Assembly (NCBI GenBank): GCA_032158265.1
Contig: JAVTIF010000010.1
Coordinates: 1,550,001-1,614,000 of the forward strand
DNA length: 64,000 bases
DNA from: Bacidia rubella
Taxonomy: Eukaryota; Ascomycota; Lecanoromycetes; Lecanorales; Ramalinaceae
Direction: 5' to 3'
Below, in pieces: positions 48,844-61,462 of this stretch (positions are counted from its first letter, which is position 1; every line of letters starts with the position of its first letter). The position numbers and the translations under genes were made by a program. The notes under the pieces are model-generated. The model saw only the letters and a list, made by a program, of their open reading frames with translations, searched no databases and had not been told where the DNA came from.

Positions 48844-49465
48844 TTTGGGTGTTTTGGTTGTGATAGTGATGATCTATAGAGTATTTGGCGGCGACGTGGA
48901 ATGGTTGTTGTAGGTAGAAGATGTGGTATGTGAAAAGAGAGAGGTGTATGTGGAAGAAGTCGTAGCTTCTGGGCTTTGTCGTCTTTCTCGTAAGCACGTA
49001 GACTGCACAATCAGGTAACCCCGAGTCCCCCTTCAGCTTTGCACCTCATAAAACCTCTAACCCCGCCAGCCTCACAATAATGCACCATTACCTCTCTCTC
49101 ACGTCCCCGACTGAACCACACGGCACATAAACCCCCCTCCTCCGTGACACCACGGGGCATTACATTACCCCCCCCTGCCCTGCTCTGCCCTGAGACCCCT
49201 ACGTCATCCCCCTCATCCCCCTGATCACCCCAATCCCAACCGGCTGTTTCAACCTTCTACAACCAACCCCACGGGAACTTTTGCCCTATAAATTCGCGAG
49301 CGACCCTGCATATAATCTTAGTAATTAAGTAAGCAAACGGGGGGGTTTGCCACAGCCATGTGGAAGGGGGGGATGGGGCACACCAGCATCCACCCCTACA
49401 CCACCCTACACACCAACATCTTATAATAGACGGGAGCAACCGACCGGGGGGAGATAAGCGAGAGG

Positions 49466-49489
49466 AGGGTGGGGGGGGGGGAAGGGGGG
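49466..49489 (+). repeat. G-rich tract with G11 run
   Basis: Guanine runs of 3, 11 and 6 lie close together in the intergenic region upstream of the methyltransferase. They could form a G-quadruplex and are prone to length change. Confidence 0.7.
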
Positions 49490-49702
49490 TGCTTCACCAC
49501 GCCTGCGTAAAATATGGTTTGTGAAATATTACATACAGTAGGATGGTTGTAAGTTTGGGTGGTACGTGGTGGGTAATACAACCCCAAAAAAGTCGCCGGT
49601 GGAGGAAGTCGCCGGTGGGCAGTCAAAGAGCCTATGTGGGAACGCTATGGTTTGGGGGCTGCTTATACGTGCGTGCGTGCGTGGGTACATGGAAGTTTAG
49701 GC

Positions 49703-49720
49703 TGGTGGTGGTGGTGGTGG
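49703..49720 (+). repeat. (TGG)6 microsatellite
   Basis: Six perfect TGG units lie in the intergenic region between the methyltransferase and the NR-PKS. Confidence 0.8.
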
Positions 49721-51144
49721 ATGACTGGCTGGTGGGTTTGTGGCGGAGGGGAGGAGAAGGAAGGAGGAGAATTGTGCGGATGGGTCCGTCCACTCATATG
49801 TGCTGCGCTGGGAAGAGGGGGGGTTTGTGGGAAAGATGCGATTGGGAAAGATGATGGAGACAGGGTCTATGTGGGAGTGGGCTTGCAGACTTGTGGCATT
49901 CGGGCCTTTCGATGGTGGTTCCTGGTTGTGGATCATGCCATGCAGCGACTCTCGGGCAATACTATACGCCTCCACGTGGTAGTGGATGCGGACGTTATTT
50001 GGGCCGTTGACGCTACGTTCTTCGATGTACTAGGCTAGGAGACGAGGATGCCTTGGCTGTTCGACTTGTCAATGCAGGTTTAGACGAAGACGACGGTATC
50101 CCAGATAGCGTTGCGTATGGTCAAGCGTGGTGGAGTGATGAATCTGAAAAGAAACCACTCACACCATTGTCGACGCCACGAGTGTTACTGTGGACAGGGA
50201 ACGATCGATCGAGACGTAAATATTGAACGATGATTGTCGAAGCAGTTGATGCTCACATCGCTGGTTCACAAGCGTCATAGTGGACTGCACTGCATGACAG
50301 GGTTGATGTGTTCGCGACATTGTGTGGTGGATCACCAGATCTGCTGGTGGGCTGATATTCAGCTTTGATAGCATGGAGTCTTTTGTTGCTGCCTAGTGTA
50401 CAGCTCTTGGGGGCTATCATGCTGCCAAGCTCAGGAGACAAGGTGTAGCGAAGCCTGTGATACAAGCGCCAGGGTTCTGTTTGGCGTTTGCTGGCTCTAC
50501 TTTGAGTGCTGTCAGGTATCTCCACAGCCAAGATCAGGGAGCTTTCACATCTTGCTGACCACTATCAAGCAAGCATGGACTGAGGCGGAATAGCTGCTTG
50601 TTAATTGTTATGAGTGCTCACGAGAGCTTCTACCACCTCTTTGCCTCGTGTGTCATTCTTCTACGATGGCAATGGTTCAGAAAGGAATACATAGTTTATG
50701 AATAGACAAATATATCTGTTTTGCAACCTTCTCACACGAGTGGTATAAATGCAGCAATACACAATCGATCACCATTTGATCCGCGTCGATTGGCTTTTCT
50801 CGCAATCATCTGGTTCTGGAATTATTTCTCTGGCTTTATCGTGCAGCATGTAGATGATATACGTGTGCTAGATCGAGAGCGTATTGTCGTCTTCAATTGC
50901 ATTCGTACTGTAGTCTCAAGTACACGCTGGGCCTGTCTCTCACACGGTTGACTATCTTTCAGATGCTCATAGGAATTGCGGATGGAGAGGACAAATACGG
51001 AATAATGAAGGACAACACTTGAGCATGTAAACATCGTTTGAGACGTGATGATGAAATTCTCCTATTATACAGACAATCTATTCAACTTTTGCTTGCTAGT
51101 TTCCAAGATATCATTCTGCCACCCAACTCCTAAAACATACTCGA

Positions 51145-54100
51145 TCAAGCCAAGTGATCCAAAGCTTCCCTGCAAATCTCGCCCAGCGTATTGACCTGTG
51201 AAAGAATGTCAGTCTTGTGTCCTTACATATGGTGATAAGAAGATATACTCACATTCGGGTACCTCATCAACCCCGCATGACCCCCTTCCACCTCCCTGAA
51301 CTCCAATCTCCCACCCAGCAAACCCTGCCAACTCTCCGTCATACTCTGCCCACCAATCCAATGTGCCAAATCAACCGTACTATGTGGGTGCGCAGCAACC
51401 AGCAGCGTCCGTCCCACCTTAGATCCCCCTTCCAAAGGCATCTTCTCGTAGCTCAAGAACGCCTTGATAGTAGCCTCGAGGTGATCTTTCTGTGTCTTGG
51501 TCTGTCGTTTGAGCGGTGTGATGAGGCCGGCGGTCTCAAGCTCCTCTTGCATCTTCGCAGTGTCGGTGCCTGTGGGTTTGGGGACGAACATGTCGAGGAG
51601 GAGGAGGCCGCTGACTTCTTCGTTGGCGGCGAGGAGTTTGCGGGTGATCTCGAAGGCGTAGAGAGCTCCGAAGGAGGCACCACCGAGCACATATGGGCCG
51701 GTGGGCTGCTCCTTCTTGATTGCGGTCAGGAGGTGGGAGACGATGTTCTGGATTGACCAGTTCTCGTTGGCGTACTCCTTTTTATAGGGCGATTCGATGC
51801 CATAGACGGACAGGTTGTCGCCGAGGGAGGGGAGTTGGATGTAAGATGCTGGTGAGCCGGACCAGTCGGGCAGTAGGAAGACTTTCTGTGCATTAGGAGA
51901 AGAGGACTCTTGAAGCAGCATGGTCTTTGCGACGAGGCCGGTTTCGACCTTGGCTTCAGGGAGCTGCCATGACCGCGATTTGCGCTCAATCGTGGGTTCT
52001 CCTTGTGTGGGTGAGACTGGAGAGCGCGGCATGAATCGGAACATGGGTGACTCTTGAGCTGGTGACGATGGAGACTGGGTAACTTCAATCTGGGGCTTGC
52101 TTTCAGATTTTGGGCTGACGGATCGTGCGTCACGCTTCGGCTTGCTTTCTGATGGTGCCTCGCTGATCTTTGGCACAGGTCTGCCTTCGCTTTGACCGGG
52201 CAGTTGGAATGACTTTGTGGTCATGTCAAACTTCAAGCCCCTGTCGGACAGGGATGGTAGTGTCGACTTCTTTGGTGGAGTCCAGGTTTCGGCTTCAGCT
52301 TTGGGTGCCGAAGACTCAGATGGGGAGGGCAAGACAGGGAATCTCGACTTCGACTCGACCTTTGGCTCCTCATTAGAAGCAAGCTCGAATGACGTTGTCT
52401 GAAGGTCCGACTTGGGTCCACTTGCATGAGCTTCTTGGGAAGGCGCAGGCGCAGCTTCGTGTTTCTCCTCGTCTTCAGACGATTCCGGCAAGGAGCCCAC
52501 TTCTGGCTCGCTACTGCGCTCAGAGTGCACTTGCGAAGGGCTGGGCTTGTCAATGATCTTCCAATCATCCTCAGAGGCACTCTCAAGCTCAGTCACTTCT
52601 GAGCTCGTAGACTCCTCTGAAGCCTTCCGCCGCGAACTTGCTTGAGCGGAAGCAATAGCCTCGGCAGCCTCCTCTGGCTTTACTCCTCCGCTAGGGTTGG
52701 GCTTAGGCTTGTCACTAACACCAAGCGCGGCCTTCGCTTCTCCAATTGTCGGGTTGTCCACGAAGAAGGTAGCTGACAGCTCGACACCAATGTCATTCTT
52801 TAGATTGGCGATGGTGGTAATTGCCATGAGCGAGTCAAGACCCATATCCGTGAATTGGGTGTCTTCGCCCATCTCCTCAATCTCGTAGCCACTCTCAGCG
52901 GCGACTGCGGCAAGGAGCTTATCAACCACTTCGTCAGCTGTATCGTTGTCCGGTTCGGTCACTGGTGTATCAATGTCCCTTTCAGGACTGCTTGATTCCG
53001 TCCTTGAACTGACAGAGGAGCCACGAGCTGGTGTGCTGAAGTCGCTAGCGGGTATTATATCCCTCTTTGACTTTCGAGGCTCGGACAATTGCGTGATCTT
53101 GGAGGTCTTTGGCGAAGACTTTGACTGTGGGGCTTTGACATTGCTCACCGCCTGAGGCTTCTGACCACCAGGCAGAAGAAGCGAACGCATGACCACTCTC
53201 TTCATCTTCTGAAATCTGATACCCGATGTTGCGAGTACGAGCTCATCCTTGTCAAAGACATAAGCATCTCCATTGATGGCGCCATGTTCTCCTTCTTGCA
53301 TGCAGACATATGTCGTGTAAGTCTTGCCCGCTGCAAGATCTTTGAAGGTTCTCCAGCTATCGAAACCTGTAGAAAGGCATGCAATGTCGTTAGGATATTT
53401 CATGCTACCGTTGAGCAAGAAGCCTGCAAGATGCACTGTGGCATCCATCCAGTAAGGGTTGAACTCAAAGTTCCCGACCCCTTCCATAGACGGCAAGGTA
53501 ACCATGCCAACGGCATCATGGCACTCTGGGTCCAGGTATACCTCATCCAGCGCATGATAGTTTTCACCATACTTGACAAGGCTTGCAAACATCTTGTACA
53601 CCATAGGTTTCAAGAGACGGTGCGCCTGACCAGCGTTCGCGGCTTCTTTGAGCGAATTGATCCTTGACTTCAATAGGAACAAAGTCTGGTTGAATTGATG
53701 CGTCCAGTCCTTGCCACCATCAAAGGCAATCTGGCAGTCACCATGTTGCTGAGTCGTCTTGCCATCCGTGGAAGAAAATGAGACCCCGACAATATCGTTG
53801 GCGGAGGAGTATGAAGCTGTGACCTTCATGACCTGGGCTGGGTTGACCTCTTGCACAACCACCGGCTGAGTCAACTCGATGTCGTGGACTGACATTGTCG
53901 GAAGCTCCTGACCCGGGTGCAATTTAGCATGCGCATAGCTGGCTGCTGAGAGTGCCATGTCGCAGAAAACGCTGAGTGGGCACATGGTGATACCATCAAC
54001 AACATGGCCTTGAATGGCGGCCAAGATGTCAGGCTGAGAGGTGTGAGAAGCAAAAGTGACTGAGATGCTGTCGCCTTTAGTATCTTCATGTTCGACCCGT

Positions 54101-57100
54101 TGTAGAGATGGTGAGGGGAACCCAGGGACGTAAGTGTCATTCGGTGGCGCCTCAATAGCGCCGCCTTGGACTTCTCTCTCAACCGTCTTCTCGACGACCT
54201 TCTCGTGCTCATGGTAAGCTGTCCAATAATCTTTCTCATCAAAAGCATATGTTGGAAGGTTGAGAAGAGTCAATGAGTCTTGGTAGGACTTGTGAAATTC
54301 AGGCCAGTTGACGGATGCTCCAGCTTGGTAGACTGCAGCAAGACAAGCGCAAATCGTCTTCCAGTCATTTTCGTTGCCTTTCAGAATTGACATGATGCGC
54401 TCCGGACTGACATTGAGGGTGGCACGAATGAGACCAGAGAGGATCGGCTCTGGCCCAACCTCAATGTATTGAGTGCGCTCGTTGGCGAAGCCACCCTTTT
54501 CTGCTGCGTACAGTGCACCGACGAAGTTGACAGGTTCACGAGCCTGTCGAGCAAGATAGGCGGGAGAAAATGTAGAATCATCTTTCACCACTGTTGCCAA
54601 AAGGGTTGAGGCAACCGGAATTTGCGGCTCCTTGAAGACGACGCCTTTGGCAATATTCTCGAATTGCGAAAGTATGGGCTCGACCTGTTTCGAGTGAAAT
54701 CCGTACGGAACATCTAGCAACGTCGCTCTCGTCCCGTCAGTCTGGAGTCGTTCTTGCAAAGATGTAACGTCGCTCCGAGTGCCGCTGACGACTGTCAAGT
54801 TCGGCCCATTGATGCAGGCAATCTGAGTGGATCCAAGATCAGAATTATCCAGCAGCATCTGCACATCAGCGACACCTTGACGTACGGCCAGCATGGCGTA
54901 TTCCCCGGGAGTCAGCTTCTCCTCGATAAGGAGCGCTCGTTGACCAACGAGGTGCAGCGTGTCACTAACAGATAGTACGCCAGAAACGCACAAGGCAGCG
55001 TATTCTCCAAGGCTGTGGCCCACGACGATCTCCGGCTGAACACCTAAGCCTTTGGCCATTTGAGCGACAGCGATCTCAAGGGCCACGATGGCAAGGTGTA
55101 CCCGACTTGGTCTTTCAGACGCCAAATTGGGGCAGCCATCAGCGATCAAGTCGAGGAAGTGTGGGAGACCCTGCGTCTTGACCATGTCTTGGTATGTGGT
55201 GAGAAGTGCTCTGAACGCTGAGCTGTGCTGGTAGAAGTCTTTGCCCATAGCTAAGCATTGGACGCCTTGGCCCGTGAAAGCGAAGACGCGCGGGCTGATT
55301 GCATTTTTACGTGAAGTGTCTTTGCCTACGGGTTTTGACTTATCTGCGCGTAGGCGGCTTATGATTTCGCTTGTGGTGGAAGCGGTATATGCAACTCGGA
55401 CAGGCTGGTGCATCCTTCTTGCTGTGGTCGTGTAGGCGAGATCAGCAAGTTTGGTCTCGGGGTTGCGCTCTAGGTAGTCAAGCATCCTCTCCATATTGCC
55501 TTGCAGTGATTTAGCTGAGCGACCAGATAGAGTCACCACGTGGTACGGTCGCGTATCTGTGGTCTTCATGTGGGCCTCGGGAGCAGCTTCAATGACCAGC
55601 GCAGTGTTTCCACCAGACGCATCGAAACTGTTGAGCAAGACTTTCGTCTTCCCATCTCCACCAGGTCTTGGTTGTAGTTGCATGTCCTTCCCAGCAATGC
55701 GTACATTCATCTTGTCAAGATCGGGGAAGTTGTGATTGATCTTGAAGGGCATGTCTGGCTGGGTCGGAATCATACGCTCTCGCATCATCATCAAAACCTT
55801 GATGAGTGATGTAACACCAGCAGCTGCCTCTCCATGACCTACGTTAGCCTTGACAGCCCCAACAGTCAGAGGATTGTCCTTCGTGCGGGCTTGGCCAACC
55901 GTCTGGAGGACAGAGTTCATTTCTGTCGCATCGCCGGCCTGTGTACCCGTACCATGCATTTCAACATACGAAACGTCATTTGGGTCAACGCATGTCTGTC
56001 GCAGCACTTCGTCATAGACACGATGCTGAGCGGCTCCGTCAGGGTGGGTGATGGAAGTGGCAGTGGAGCTGTATGTTCGGGCTGAGCCTCTAATGACACC
56101 GAGTATGTTATCATTGTCGCTGATGGCATCCTCCACACGCTTAAGCACAATAACGCCAACGCCCTCGCCGCGCGCATAGCCGTCAGCGTCGTCGTGGTAA
56201 GTTCTGCATCCGCCAGTCGTAGAAATCATGCCCGATCTGCTCAAGCCAGAGAACGAGTTCGGAGACTCCAAGACAGACCCACCACCTGCCAGGGCTGTGT
56301 CGCACTCGCGTGCGATCAAAGCCGAGCAGGCAAGAGATATGGCTGTCGTACTGGTAGCACATGCAGAATCGATGGCAAAAGAGCCACCTCCCCACTTGTA
56401 ATTGTAATTCAGTCTGCTGGGCCCGAAGGCTCTAGCCAGACTTGGTACATAGTAAATATCAACACCTTCGTTATTGAGAACTTCATGCCAGTCGTCTGAG
56501 GTCTGGCCAAAGTATGTCGCTATACGGTTACTGAGTGTGGCTGGTGTAGCATCTGGGGAGTAGCCAGCTACTTCAAGCGCTTCGTAGCTCGTTGTGAGCA
56601 GCAATCTCTGGATAGGGTCCATTTGAGCCGCTTCACGAGGGGAGATATTGAAGAGTCGGTTGTCAAACATGCCTGGCCGATCGAGCCAGCTTCCATGTTG
56701 TGCCGTCGTCGAATTTCGCTTTTTGCCAGTTGGATCGAAGAATTCTTCGAGATCAAAGCGAGATTTTGGGACCTTGGTAATCATATTCTTGCCAGCAACA
56801 AGACTCTCCCAGAAGCCGTCAATTGTCTCGCTACCTGGGAAACGCCCAGACATGCCGACAATCGCAACGTGGTCAGAGCCGCCACGGGCCTGATCGCTCT
56901 GGTGTTCTTTGTGTCCGTTCTGCTCATACTTGAGCCGCTTCTGTTGCAGGCAACGTTGAACAGTGGGTAGATGGCCCGTAGGTCCGACAGTCGTGAGTCT
57001 GATATTGCCTTTACCAGAGAGGCCAGAAATGCACCCTTCAAGCGTTTCACTAAGCTTCAAAGGCTTGTGAGCGATCTCCGTGATCATCTCGCGCAGAAGG

Positions 57101-58071
57101 GAGCCAAGAGTCGCGTTGTCAAATTTGCCTCCAGTGGAGTTTCGGCAAATTGTCGCTTTAGGTAACATTGGTGTTTCAAGTACGGAAGAGCTGCCTAAGA
57201 CAAGGTCGATGTCTATCGTTGGCATGTGAGATGTGTGTATTGGTCCATTAGTGTCTGTAGGAGCCTTGGGAGCGGCTTCAAGCGTAGGTGACCAGCTCCA
57301 TAATCGCTTGAGTGAGGATGGCGGTCCGATTAGAGTGAGCCAGTCGTTGGCCACCACTCCAATGGCCAACTTTCGAGGCTCGGGTATATTCTGCAAAAGT
57401 CAGTGTCCAGAAGATTGGATTACAGAATGCTGCGTACTTGGGTTGAGTGAAACTCATCAAGGATGGCCTCGGTCTTCTTGACACCGACACCGATGACAGT
57501 CGTAGCCCAGTTGCCGCCGGTATCTTCTACCAATCTCATGCGACGACTGATCTCATATGACATGCGGAAGATGACGGAGATCAGCTCAGTGCCGAGCTTC
57601 AAGACTTCACTTGAATCTCTAGCAGCCGCAGCGACTGCTGCTGGTAAAAGTCCGGTGCAGAAGGCCAGGATCTCCGTGGGGTTCTTCTCAGAGCCCAATA
57701 TGCTGTGGTCTTCTTCCGCGTATCTAACAAGTGTAAGCACTGGTCTATGATGCTCAAAACGGTAACACATACACAATCAGTTCGCCAATCCGTCCGATAA
57801 ACATCAAGACTGTGGCGACAATGCCATTTGCTTCTTCCTGGTGAAAGTTTGCTTCGGCCAAGCCAAGTAAGGAATTGATCTCGTGGTCCCATCCTCGCTG
57901 TTCAGCATTGAGCTTGGCGAACTCCAGCTGGAGAATGTCTGTGGCTTGTTGGAGGAAGGCATGGGCGGTATGTGAGGTCTTAGAGTAGCGGACTAGGTTT
58001 TGAATTGAGGACAGTTTCTCTACTGTTTGATCACCAAACAGCAAGAGATTGATGTTGTTCATGTTCGTCAT
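51145..58071 (-). CDS. non-reducing polyketide synthase (SAT-KS-MAT-PT-ACP-TE)
   Basis: Exons 58071-57773, 57723-57438, 57390-51253 and 51195-51145 join in phase to 2257 residues. The SAT domain covers about residues 1-350 with Cys in LAFCTGLLPA. KS is about 368-798: Cys539 in DSACATST, His674 in MHGTGT, His714 in NVGHGEA. MAT is about 893-1203, Ser988 in GHSLGEYA. PT is about 1308-1593: His1324 in GHVVDG and Asp1511 in WMDATVH. There is one ACP, Ser1715 in MGLDSLMAI. TE is about 2031-2250: Ser2101 in GGASFGALY and a late His in EGGHAGL. Between ACP and TE lies a linker of about 275 residues, rich in Ser, Pro, Glu and Lys. There is no methyltransferase or reductive release domain. With the HR-PKS of this cluster it fits a collaborating pair: SAT loads the reduced chain, PT directs aromatic cyclisation, and TE releases the acid or lactone. 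Confidence 0.94.
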
Positions 58072-59559
58072 CTTGCGAGAGTGTTCAGTCTATAGGGTAT
58101 AGCAGGCATGGAAAACAAGCTTGAGGCCCATCCGTGAATGAAGCAATGCAAAGGAACGCTAAAAACTTGGATGATTTACTGTGACGGTAGGAAGAATGAT
58201 ATCAAAAGACTTGAGATTGAAGACAGCTTCTACCTGTCTGAATTCATTCTAGAAGGAAAGGAAAAGGAGTCAATATAGAGGTCTAGGCATGTTATGCTCA
58301 ACGTAACATCACCGCATATGTCATACAATCCCCACGGCGTTGGCACAGGGTTCACACATGGCGGATTATGCAGCCAGCAGAGGAGCTTATCGGTGGCTCT
58401 ACCTCGGCGATACTTTGCACAATCGTGGTCTCATGGAGCCTACACGTTGTGTGCAGGGATAGTTGTGGGTCAATCCTTCATCATGCCATCAATCATTCGA
58501 TCTTGAACATATCCCACGGATATTGCCCGGCGCGCCTTAGCGTTCACATGGCAAATATGGGTCTGCTGCCAGGACGATGTGTCACAGCTGTGTTGCATGT
58601 CGTCTTCCCTCTTTCGGAGCATTCTGGGCAATCTTCCACCTGGACCCTTTATGCGTAGCCATGCAAGGCTATTGGGGCTTTCTTCGCTAATGTACGTTAC
58701 GTACGTAAATATCACAATTATGTGGCTTAGCTGCTCGCCTAACGTGGCAAATCATCTTGTTTCATGTTGCTGAACCTCATATAATCCACGTGGGAGATAA
58801 TGCCCCGGTCAGCCGGAGCATATTCGCCACCCACTGTTTGGCTCTGGCATGTGGGCAGGACATCGTCACTACCAGTACCACGATGCGTGCATCATCAAGG
58901 TTTTGATACGACGTGTTTCAGCCGTCTCTTGTGGGCCCTTCATCGTAGATCGCGAGCGAGGGCGCTGCCAGGTGCTGAGGACATCGTGATGGGTGCGCTC
59001 TGGCGGACGCACTGTATTGATCACCCATGGGCTGTAGCTGTGCTATTTCCTGTCTCTTAACAGCCTGGCAGGCTTTCTTTGCAATACATGTTTAGCTTGA
59101 GGAGGTAGGAAAGTGGGATATCCGTGGGATATAGTAGAGGTACTCTCGTCAGGTGGCGAGCGGAAGTTTTGGCCCTTGCTATCGCTTTCATCTGTCGGTA
59201 GCTCGCGTCAGCATATTTGGTCTACTCCCATACCCGGATCTGGCCTATTTTTGTATATTTGGTGCTTGGAGTAGCAGATTCTCATCTACGGATTGGGATG
59301 GTTGGTGTCACTTGTGGAGTAGCAATTTCGGCAGCATTCTTTATCAAAGCTGTAGCATATACATGAGAGAGCCGCAAATTAGCTCCTCTGCTCGCCGAAA
59401 ATTTTGCAAATTGTTTTTCGCGCAGTCGATTAACCAAAATTTCGGGATTTTGGAGGTTGGACGTCAAAATGAGCAGGGCCGAAAGATGAATGTTTTGCCA
59501 AGCAAACGCGCCGGGCAACTATTGTGCAAATTGCGACAATCTCTATCAAAGACTTTTCG
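58072..59559. other. intergenic, promoter region of NR-PKS
   Basis: This is 1.5 kb between the NR-PKS start and the end of the MFS gene. No coding frame with family-like sequence was found, and I saw no clear TCG-N5-CGA site by eye. Confidence 0.5.
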
Positions 59560-61462
59560 CTATCTCAACGACATGCAATCATCATCTCTGTCTCCAGCCA
59601 ATCTCCATTCACGTTGCCCACACCATGCGCACACATAGTCCTGACGATTCTCCTCAGGTCTCTCCAAATCGCCTAGTCCCTCCCAGTTACCTAGTTCCAG
59701 CTCCATGCCCAGCATTGTTGTAGGCCGGCTTCGCCTTGCCGAAGCTCGTTTCGAAGCTCGTTTCGAGGTCATCTCGGAAGACGTGCTGGAAGCCTCTTCA
59801 ACCTTTTCGCTCTCATTCAACATCCGCTCCGTGATCGCATTCGCTTCAGCCGCATATTTACTGTGCGCTCTGATAAAGTCGCCATATCTGTAGAACAGGA
59901 ATGGCATGGGCGTACATGCTGCGGCAAGGAACCCGGGAACAGCTGACGCCCATTGTGTCCCCAGATTCTGATACATGTAGGTCGTGAAAAGTGGGCTGCG
60001 ATTCATTAGCATCCAGTAAAGATACATATGTGGCAGAAAGTACTCACAATGCGGCACCAAACAAGCCACGCAATATTGCGTTAGCCGCTAAAGCTGAAGC
60101 TGCATATACCGTGTATGCGTCCACGACATAATTGATGAGACTGATAAAAAGCAGTACTTGGCCGAAACCGAAGAAAGAGCCTCCAATGACACTTGCAGAC
60201 CAGTGCACTGATGAGTAAGTTGTGAAAGCAAACCAGAAGAGACCAATCGGTAGGAGGACGCTCCCAATCATGGCTGGGAACAAGCGACCCTCGGGTCTAG
60301 CCTTGTCCGGGTTCCGAGCCATTCTCTTCTGGTAGCTAACTTCCATGACGATGTAGAAGGGCATGGCGACGATTTGGCCGACAAGCACGCCAATGAAGGC
60401 CAGGCCGCTAATGCCCTGGGACCATCCACGCTCTTGAGTGTACACAATCGGGAAGGCCGTGAAGACGAGGTACAACGTACCGTATACTGATCATAGAGTT
60501 AGCATGCGCATTTAACCGCTTCATGGCAAAGAACAAGACGTACCAATAGCGGCATAGATCGATAGCAGCAACACAATAGCCTCAAAAACCAAGATTACCC
60601 ACGGTCTCGCGATGGCTTTTTCCAACGCTGCCTTTGTCGTGACCTTCGGCTTGCCGGCAACCAACTTGCTGATATATGTCTGCCCCGTCATCTGACTAAG
60701 CTTCTTTGCTCGCCTGGCTAACAGATACGGCTGATACGTCTCTGGCACCATGATCATTCCTATTATCCACAGCGATCCTGTGAAAATAACAGTCATGCCA
60801 TCCACCCATTGCCAGCCGCCATACTGGGCCACGAAACCACCGGCAATCGGCCCAATCGTCGGACCCAAGAAAGGCGCAGACGTATACACCATCATGGCCA
60901 ACCCCCTCTCCTTTGCAACAAACATATCCGCAATCACGCCGGCGCTGTTGACAATTGAGCTACTCCCGAAAACGCCCGCAAAAAATCGCAGCACGAGCAG
61001 TGTCCCAATGTTTTGGCTTTCAATACTCCCAAGCCCAAAAATCGTCACCATGGAGAACGTAATGACATACATGATCTGGCGGCCATAATACTCTGAGAGC
61101 GGCGCCCAAGTCATAGGCGCAATAGCAAAACCCAGCACGAACAAGCTGACTGAAGCAATACTCAGCTCGTTTGAGGCCCCAAAATGTTCTGAGATCTGCG
61201 GAACAGCGCTGCCGAATGCGGTAGAGGAGAAAGTGACAGACAAGGTGCCTAGAGCCATGATGACGGTGATCAGCCATTTCATGCCCTTGCCGATGAGCAT
61301 AGGGTTGCGTGGGTCGTTGGGGATCCAGTCGACGACGAAGGGATCATCTTGGCTTCCGCTGCCGGGGTACTCGTGCCTGAGCACGTCGTCGGTTATGAGG
61401 GTCTGGGAGAAGATGAGCTTGTAATGAGGCACCTTCTTTGGCTGGACCTTGAGGTCGGCCAT
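59560..61462 (-). CDS. MFS transporter, probable metabolite exporter
   Basis: Exons 61462-60544, 60486-60048 and 59995-59560 join in phase to 597 residues. A polar N-terminus with the conserved FVVDWIPNDPRNP-like segment precedes the first helix. Hydrophobic helices typical of 12-helix drug:H+ antiporters follow, with MFS motif A in PLSEYYGRQIMY and the motif C-like GPTIGPIAGGFVAQYGGWQW. A central cytosolic loop with many Lys separates the two halves. The tail after the last helix is long (about 100 residues), with Ser/Arg-rich and acidic parts and a Cys pair (CAWC). It is a plasma-membrane protein. As the last gene on the NR-PKS side of the cluster it is the likely pump for self-protection and export. 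Confidence 0.88.

Larger units (their letters stand above)
48844..51144. other. 2.3-kb intergenic stretch with low-complexity tracts
   Basis: It holds the promoter of the methyltransferase and the 3-prime region of the NR-PKS. The part from 49020 to 49560 is strongly C- or G-skewed with homopolymer runs, and a TGG microsatellite follows. Translated frames are Pro/His- or Gly/Trp-rich and are not credible genes. Confidence 0.5.

Noticed and set aside
49396..50038. Pro/His-rich or Gly/Trp-rich open frames in the gap before the NR-PKS
   Set aside because: They follow from base-skewed low-complexity DNA and lack any coding evidence.
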